Positions 48,274 through 53,486 of a DNA stretch of 53,486 nucleotides are shown here, in pieces. Each line of letters begins with the position of its first letter. Position 1 is the first letter of the stretch. The notes beneath the pieces were generated by a model. The model saw only the letters and a list, made by a program, of their open reading frames with translations, was not told the DNA's origin and did not search any database. A program made the translations under genes and the position numbers. The stretch spans positions 1 to 53,486 of the forward strand of contig CAJWRJ010000008.1 of assembly GCA_913046215.1 (NCBI GenBank), given 5' to 3'. This DNA is from an uncultured Legionellales bacterium. GTDB taxonomy: Bacteria; Pseudomonadota; Gammaproteobacteria; Eutrophobiales; Eutrophobiaceae.

Positions 48274-48804
48274 TTAGGGGTTCAAGATAATATCTTTTCC
48301 TATAACTTTTAGTGCTGCTCTCTTTGAGCCAGTTAGAGAAAAACTCGTTTCTTTATAACTTCCGTTATCTAATACGAATCTAAAAGTTACTTCATTTCCA
48401 TTTAGTAAGGCATCAAGTGATAGCGAGGAAATTTGATTATTCGTTATATAGCCTAGTATAAATTCACTCCAGTTTAAATTAGAAATACAGGGAGCATCAT
48501 TAAAAGAGGTATTTTTTACTAGTGTCAGGTCCACTTGATAGGTAGGACATATATCTGTTGATATAAGATTAAGTGAAGAGTTAAGGGTGAAGCGAGATCT
48601 CACAGAACCTACGTTATCTTTATAGATTTCCAGACTATAACCACTCTTGTTTTCCGTATACGCTACTTGCGTTTTTAAATCATTATTTAAACTAGTATGT
48701 GTTATGATATTCCACTCAGCGGAGACGCTTAGAGGTGTCATAAAAACAATAAATAAATATATTATACTGAAATTCTTATTATATTTTCTATTTTGTATGT
48801 TCAT
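48274..48804 (-). CDS. Predicted exported protein of unknown function
   Basis: This 176-residue protein has a basic start and a hydrophobic stretch ending LSVSA (about residue 29), so it is exported. The mature part is beta-rich with two cysteines (ICPTYQ and APCIS), likely a disulfide, and closes with SFSLTGSKRAALKVIGKDIIL. I recognise no family with confidence. It lies just upstream of aat and may share its transcript. Confidence 0.65.
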   Translation of the reverse strand: MNIQNRKYNKNFSIIYLFIVFMTPLSVSAEWNIITHTSLNNDLKTQVAYTENKSGYSLEIYKDNVGSVRSRFTLNSSLNLISTDICPTYQVDLTLVKNTSFNDAPCISNLNWSEFILGYITNNQISSLSLDALLNGNEVTFRFVLDNGSYKETSFSLTGSKRAALKVIGKDIILNP

Positions 48805-48886
48805 AGACGTTTTATTATTGCATTGAAATCTGAAAATTCAAACTACATTAGTGATTTTAACTTAAATATTAAAGAATTTTAAAAAA

Positions 48887-49927
48887 ATGAACCGAAGGAC
48901 CTTTCTAAATAGCATTCTATCAACCTTACTGTATATTACACATAGGCAATTATCAGCCGCAGAAGCTCTAGTGAAAAAAGATAGTGATTTTCTTAAAGTC
49001 GAAAATTTAGAGAAAAATAATACTACTATTATGGTGGATCCGGTATTTTTAGAGCATCACATAGGACCAACTCACCCAGAAAGCCCCTCCAGGATCCAGC
49101 ACATTGAGAGAGCATTAATAGAAAGTAATTTATTTGAAATTACTAAATCAGTTGGTTTAAAAAATGACATATATAAATGGATTGAGACTGTACATACTAA
49201 GAATCACATCAAATCTATTAGAGAATCTACACCAATAGCAAACAAAGTAGCAACTGCTGCTGTAAATGCAGCCCTCTCAGCAGTGGATTCAATTATGCAC
49301 AATAATTCAACTAATGTATTTTGCGCTACAAGGCCACCGGGACACCATGCTCTGAATACCGGAAGAGAGGAGGGTTTTTGTTATTACAATCATGTTGCTA
49401 TTGCAGCTAAGTATGCCCAAGAAAAATACAACTTAAAAAGAATTTTAATTATTGACTGGGATTATCATCATGGGAATTCAACGGAAGCAATTTTTTATAC
49501 TGATCCAAGTGTTTTATTTTTTTCAACACATGATAAAAATGCATATCCAGGAACTGGCGATCCATTGAAAACGGGAAGTGGTGATGGAGAAGGTTACAAT
49601 ATAAATGTCCACTTACCTTGTGGAACTAGCGATAGAATAATAATTAAAAAATTTAATGAAATATTATTACCAAAAGCAAGAAAATTTAAGCCAGATCTAG
49701 TACTAATATCAGCTGGATTTGATAGTAGAAAGGATGATTTATTGGGATGCTTTAGTATTACTGATTCTGGTTTTATTGAACTTACAAAAATTGCTATGAC
49801 TATAGCAAATGAATTTTGTAATAATCGCTTAGTTTCGGTTTTAGAAGGCGGTTATAATTTAGACGGTAATGCAAAAGCTGTTGTTGCTCATGTCTCCACG
49901 CTGAAGAATAATATGCATACTAGTTAA
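48887..49927 (+). CDS. Histone-deacetylase-family hydrolase with Tat-type signal
   Basis: This 346-residue zinc hydrolase of the arginase/deacetylase fold shows RPPGHHALNTGREEGFC, DWDYHHGNST (metal Asp and His) and YPGTGDP. The family includes acetoin-utilisation and acetylpolyamine deacetylases. The first residues, NRRTFLNSIL followed by a hydrophobic stretch and QLSAAEA, read as a twin-arginine signal, so the enzyme may be exported folded. Substrate is unknown; an acetylated amine or amide in the periplasm is plausible. It is a single gene flanked by divergent and convergent neighbours. Confidence 0.88.
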   Translation: MNRRTFLNSILSTLLYITHRQLSAAEALVKKDSDFLKVENLEKNNTTIMVDPVFLEHHIGPTHPESPSRIQHIERALIESNLFEITKSVGLKNDIYKWIETVHTKNHIKSIRESTPIANKVATAAVNAALSAVDSIMHNNSTNVFCATRPPGHHALNTGREEGFCYYNHVAIAAKYAQEKYNLKRILIIDWDYHHGNSTEAIFYTDPSVLFFSTHDKNAYPGTGDPLKTGSGDGEGYNINVHLPCGTSDRIIIKKFNEILLPKARKFKPDLVLISAGFDSRKDDLLGCFSITDSGFIELTKIAMTIANEFCNNRLVSVLEGGYNLDGNAKAVVAHVSTLKNNMHTS

Positions 49928-49961
49928 TTTTTTGTAACTAACAGTAGGAAATCAGTTGTAA

Positions 49962-50303
49962 TTATTGAGAATCTACATCTTTACTTGGTTTTGTGTAGAC
50001 GGGAAATGGCATAATATTCTCATTCTCACCATCTCGATTTGAAATCTTTGCCGAACCTTGTTTTTCAACTTCATCAATTCTTATAATTGCATGCATTGGA
50101 ATATAGGTTCTATCAACACCACTAAATTCATTTTTTAAATTTTCTTCACTTGGATCTACAACAACTGAAGATTTTTCCCCAAATAAGAGTTTTTCTATTT
50201 CAACGAAACCAAACATTGCGCTGTGATGAACGTTCTTAGCATATATTTCATAGACTTTTCCTTGATTGTGAAATATTACTTTGTATATTTTATCTTTTGA
50301 CAT
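49962..50303 (-). CDS. DUF1820 family protein
   Basis: The 113 residues match DUF1820, a small cytoplasmic family found almost only in gammaproteobacteria: KIYKVIFHNQGKVYEIYAK, GFVEIEKLLFGE and RTYIPMHAIIRIDEVEKQG. Function is unknown. It supports the taxonomic assignment. It is the last gene of the minus-strand group after the AbgT transporter, with a 72-base gap. Confidence 0.9.
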   Translation of the reverse strand: MSKDKIYKVIFHNQGKVYEIYAKNVHHSAMFGFVEIEKLLFGEKSSVVVDPSEENLKNEFSGVDRTYIPMHAIIRIDEVEKQGSAKISNRDGENENIMPFPVYTKPSKDVDSQ

Positions 50304-50375
50304 TTTTATGCTGGACCTCGTTGTTAATAGTGCTCATGTGATTTAGATAAATAATATCATAATTAAATTAAATGA

Positions 50376-51857
50376 CTATATTTGATAAGATAAGTTCCCT
50401 CCAGGTCCCAATGGCCAGCCCATATGCATCCAAAATAATAATAATACGAGCCAAACAATCAAGAAATATATTGTGTAGGGCAACATCATTGAAATAACTG
50501 TGCCCAAACCAGAGCCCTTAAGGTATTTTTTGATTTCTATTAAAATAATAATCATATATGGATTCATCGGGGTAATCACATTTGTAACGGAGTCTCCAAT
50601 TCTGTAACTTAGTTGTGTTAGTTCAGGACTTATTCCAATTTGCATGAGCATTGGTACAAATACAGGTGCAAAAAAAGCATATTTTGCTGAAGATGAGCCA
50701 ATAAATATATTCACTATTGAAGCCATCAAAATAAAGCAACTCAGTAATAATGCATTTTCTATGTCTAGGTTTTTTAGGAATTCTCCTCCAGTAATAGCTA
50801 ATAAGTGCCCTAAGCCTGAATAATTAAAGGCCGCAATAAACTGAGCAGCAAAAAACGCCAGAACAATATATGGACCTAGGGTTGATAGAACGTCGCCAAG
50901 GATTTTTGCTAGATCATTACTATTTTTTATTTTACCACTTAAAATACCGAATATTAGTCCAGGTATAAAAAAAATAATAAAAAGAAGTGGAACTGTTACC
51001 TCTACCCATCTATCAAAATTTTCTCCTTTACCAAATAATGGAGTATTTTCTGAAATTACTGATAAATAAAAAATTGTCAATAAAAATATAAAAGCAAAGA
51101 AGGAAAAGAGCAGGGCTTTGTTATTAGTTTTTTCAGACTTATTATTTTCTTTTATTTTTATAATAGGAGTATTTGCTATTAAAGGGGCAGCTATTTTTTC
51201 AGTCACATACCATCCTGTTAACGTCAAAACTATAGTTGAAGCAATCATAAACCACCAATTTGCAGTAACCGCAACAACATATGATGGCTCTATAATTTGT
51301 GCGCCTAGTTGTGTAAAGCCAGCGAGCAGTGGATCTAGAGCTGTAATAAATAAATTCGCACTGAATCCTGCAGAAACGCCTGCAAATGCAACTGCAATAC
51401 CTAATAAAGGTGAGCGACCTGCGGTTAAATATAGAGAGGCTGCGAGTGGAATAAGTACCACATAACCGGCATCCAGTGCTATGGACGATAGAATACCTAA
51501 AAACATCACCATAGGAGTAAGAAGGCATTCATGAGTTCTAATAGTAATAAATTTTAACAATGCGGGTAAAAAACCAGTTTTTTCTGCAAGACCTATACCC
51601 AACATTCCAACCAATACAATACCTAGAGGAGGGAAGCTAATAAAGTTGTCTACCATACTTGATAGAAACCACCAAATACCGTGTGACGTTAATAAATTAT
51701 TAATAATAACTTCACTACTAGCCGCACTGGTAGTTGTAATATCAAGCTCTGATATAATCATTGATAGAATAAACACCAAGATTGTTCCGAATATAAATAA
51801 AACTGAAGGATCCGGGAGTCTATTACCTAATTTTTGAATTGAATCTAGTAGTTTCAT
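50376..51857 (-). CDS. AbgT family transporter
   Basis: This 493-residue membrane protein of the AbgT family has about 12 spans and begins LGNRLPDPSVLFIFG, with SFPPLGIVLVGMLGIGLAEKTG and a C-terminal GDSVTNVITPMNPYM. E. coli AbgT imports p-aminobenzoyl-glutamate, a folate breakdown product; MtrF and YdaH export sulfonamides and other drugs. Either role is open here. Its start overlaps the alpha/beta hydrolase end by four bases. Confidence 0.9.
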   Translation of the reverse strand: MKLLDSIQKLGNRLPDPSVLFIFGTILVFILSMIISELDITTTSAASSEVIINNLLTSHGIWWFLSSMVDNFISFPPLGIVLVGMLGIGLAEKTGFLPALLKFITIRTHECLLTPMVMFLGILSSIALDAGYVVLIPLAASLYLTAGRSPLLGIAVAFAGVSAGFSANLFITALDPLLAGFTQLGAQIIEPSYVVAVTANWWFMIASTIVLTLTGWYVTEKIAAPLIANTPIIKIKENNKSEKTNNKALLFSFFAFIFLLTIFYLSVISENTPLFGKGENFDRWVEVTVPLLFIIFFIPGLIFGILSGKIKNSNDLAKILGDVLSTLGPYIVLAFFAAQFIAAFNYSGLGHLLAITGGEFLKNLDIENALLLSCFILMASIVNIFIGSSSAKYAFFAPVFVPMLMQIGISPELTQLSYRIGDSVTNVITPMNPYMIIILIEIKKYLKGSGLGTVISMMLPYTIYFLIVWLVLLLFWMHMGWPLGPGGNLSYQI

Positions 51858-52687
51858 CTTTCGAGAATATATTTTAAAAACTTGTCAATACCCTCAGTGT
51901 ATACAGCACCACTTGTTAGATAACCATCGTTATGTAATCCATAAATTTCAAGAAAATGTTTAGGTTCATTCGCAGCTTCAAATAATGCTCTACCAAATTT
52001 ATATGGAACAATATCATCTTCTTTGCTATGTATTAAAAGAATTGGAATATCAATGTTTGGCACTCTTTCAATCGAGGGATAGTAGATATTTGCAAGTATA
52101 GTGATGGGTAAGTACGGATAATTATGTTTTCCCATGTCAATTATGGAGGTAAAGCTTGACTCAACAATCAATGCTAATGATTTATATTTTTTTGCTAACC
52201 AAATAGCAACAGCGCCACCTAGAGATCGACCAAAAATTATAATATCGTCTTCGCTTATATTTTTTTCATTCCTAAGAAAATAAAAAGCAGTTTCAGCATC
52301 AATATATGTTCCATTTTCTGTGGCAATTCCCGAACTATCTCCATATCCTCTGTAATCTATTATAAAAACAGATAAGCCGAGTTGATGAAAAATATTAATA
52401 CTATCTAGTCTGCTCGAAAGATTACCACCATTTCCATGCAAAAAGAGTAAAGTAGCTCTTGGGTTATTATGCGGAATAAACCATGATTTAATTTCTTCAT
52501 TATCTTCTGTTGTTAATGTTATATCTTCATATATTAAATTATAATTTGAAGGAGTGTAATTAGAGCCTTTGGTAGGAACATAGACTAAGTTATTTTGATT
52601 GAAATAGACCATTAATGAAAATAAAATCCAGACTGTAATTAGTATAGTTAATATTGATTTTATTACTTTAAAATATTTTCTTTTCAC
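51854..52687 (-). CDS. Membrane-anchored alpha/beta hydrolase
   Basis: This 277-residue protein has an N-terminal membrane span (about residues 9-29) and a hydrolase domain with FLHGNGGNLSSR (oxyanion region), the nucleophile Ser in GRSLGGA, an Asp in SKEDDIVP and a His in GLHNDGY. It resembles the BEM46/YfhR group of unknown substrate. It is joined to the AbgT gene by a four-base overlap and to the oxidoreductase gene by 13 bases. Confidence 0.9.
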   Translation of the reverse strand: MKRKYFKVIKSILTILITVWILFSLMVYFNQNNLVYVPTKGSNYTPSNYNLIYEDITLTTEDNEEIKSWFIPHNNPRATLLFLHGNGGNLSSRLDSINIFHQLGLSVFIIDYRGYGDSSGIATENGTYIDAETAFYFLRNEKNISEDDIIIFGRSLGGAVAIWLAKKYKSLALIVESSFTSIIDMGKHNYPYLPITILANIYYPSIERVPNIDIPILLIHSKEDDIVPYKFGRALFEAANEPKHFLEIYGLHNDGYLTSGAVYTEGIDKFLKYILER

Positions 52688-52700
52688 TTTTAAATACTTG

Positions 52701-53486
52701 TTAGGTTACGATAACTATTTTTCCCATTGCATGACCGTCCTCGATGATTTCATGTGCCTGTGCAATATTTTCTATAGGTAGAATATTATCAACATGAATT
52801 TTTAATTTTCCTGAGTCAAATAACTCTGAGCATTTTTTTAGAATATTTGTTTGCTCAATTTGCTTAGCTTTTAAGTTATATAATTGGGGTGTAAGCATAA
52901 CCTCAAAACTTAGTTTTAAATTTTTGAATCTTGCTAATGACCAATCAATATTACTGCTTGGTTGGAGAAGAGTGACAATTTGACCATAGTTTTTAGTTTT
53001 TAAAATTAAGTTTGATATTTCATCGCCGCCTACATTATCAAGCGAAATATCAACACCCTCATTATTTGATAATTCTAGTATATTTTTTTGAATTTCATTT
53101 TCATCTAGTTCTTTGTAATTATATATGTGATCAGCACCTAAGTTTGCAACGAAATTTTCTTTATCTCTATTGCTAATACTTGTAAAAACAATAGCACCTT
53201 TGCTTTTAGCTAGTTGTATGGCTAAGTGACCAACACCACCAGCACCAGCATTGATAAATATCTTTGAACCTTTTTCAATTTTTGCATGAAAAAATAATGA
53301 TTCCCATGCAGTAATTAAGGCTAGTGGGGCTGCAGCTGCTTCTTCAAAAGATAATGATTTAGGAATATGTGCAACAAATTTTTCACTAATTACTTTATAT
53401 TCAGCATAATTACCCTGAATATTTTCAAAACCACCATGAAAAAAGAATACAGCATCACCTTTTTTGAAATTCTTTACCATCGACCC
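52701..53486 (-). CDS. Zinc-free medium-chain oxidoreductase, 5' part beyond window
   Basis: It is an NADPH:quinone-reductase-like MDR protein. The frame is open to the right edge, and codons before the first Met (Gly-Ser) fit the family consensus, so about 60-70 N-terminal residues are outside the window. The Rossmann motif INAGAGGVGHLAIQLAKSKG, VNVGGDE-like DNVGGDEIS and the C-terminal HEIIEDGHAMGKIVIV are clear. No structural-zinc cysteines are seen, which points to the quinone oxidoreductase branch. It begins the minus-strand run with the hydrolase and AbgT genes. Confidence 0.88.
   Translation of the reverse strand, partial: GSMVKNFKKGDAVFFFHGGFENIQGNYAEYKVISEKFVAHIPKSLSFEEAAAAPLALITAWESLFFHAKIEKGSKIFINAGAGGVGHLAIQLAKSKGAIVFTSISNRDKENFVANLGADHIYNYKELDENEIQKNILELSNNEGVDISLDNVGGDEISNLILKTKNYGQIVTLLQPSSNIDWSLARFKNLKLSFEVMLTPQLYNLKAKQIEQTNILKKCSELFDSGKLKIHVDNILPIENIAQAHEIIEDGHAMGKIVIVT

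Noticed and set aside
51199-51528. Minus-strand 109-residue Cys- and Arg-rich frame
   Set aside because: It lies wholly inside the AbgT gene in another frame, with composition typical of a shadow frame and no ribosome-binding site.

Overview
The window comes from a low-G+C (about one third by eye), very compact bacterial chromosome. It is most likely a marine or aquatic gammaproteobacterium with methylotrophic metabolism. The gammaproteobacterial signature is the housekeeping set: parE-parC, efp, tsaB, a lol locus followed by DUF2062, exbBD, lpxK, a YcaR-like protein and kdsB, plus aat-infA and DUF1820. The methylotroph signature is the left third, which encodes synthesis of three cofactors used together when C1 compounds are oxidised. 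No methanol dehydrogenase, H4MPT enzyme or complete formate dehydrogenase lies in the window, so the lifestyle is inferred from cofactor genes. No rRNA, tRNA, CRISPR, IS or prophage was recognised.

Layout. (1) 1-1533: the end of a proline iminopeptidase gene, then folP. (2) 1530-4604, minus strand: pqqBCDE without a recognisable pqqA, preceded by a sigma-54-like promoter. (3) 4877-8028, plus strand: a tightly overlapping cassette of a dihydropteroate synthase-like protein, a DUF447 protein, an MfnB homologue and a pterin carbinolamine dehydratase. This looks like the tetrahydromethanopterin/methylofuran branch. (4) 8025-16127: a nearly complete molybdenum-cofactor set (moaC, moaD, moaE, moeA, mobB, mobA, fdhD, moaA; a moaB/mog gene sits at 22 kb), together with a formate-dehydrogenase-like molybdoenzyme and a small DUF6494 protein. 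(5) 16-20 kb: an AmpG-like permease, a SelT/W/H-like thioredoxin-fold protein and a membrane Ser/Thr kinase fused to an FGE-like domain. (6) 20-28 kb: a CPA2 antiporter, a nitroreductase, moaB, an RND pump with its adaptor, an L,D-transpeptidase and, convergent to it, a Lpp/OprI-like lipoprotein. (7) 28-33.4 kb: a secreted orphan, an aminotransferase, an HNH nuclease, a MazG-like protein, a BamE-like protein, folE2, ispA and xseB. (8) 33.5-36 kb: rubrerythrin, a double-cluster Fe-S protein and DUF3501, with a well-formed promoter, palindrome and terminator. (9) 36-49 kb: topoisomerase IV, EF-P, TsaB, lipoprotein sorting, ExbBD, LpxK, KdsB, InfA and Aat. (10) 48.9-53.5 kb: a Tat-signal histone-deacetylase-like hydrolase, DUF1820, an AbgT transporter, an alpha/beta hydrolase and the 3' part of a quinone-oxidoreductase-like gene.

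How the genes fit together (inference): PQQ would serve a periplasmic alcohol dehydrogenase, H4MPT and methylofuran would carry formaldehyde to formate, and bis-MGD molybdenum cofactor with FdhD would activate a formate dehydrogenase. FolE2 and FolP supply the shared pterin/folate start of the pathway. The genome looks streamlined. Convergent genes repeatedly end within a few bases of each other or overlap by the four bases CTAA, and only two convincing intrinsic terminators were seen.
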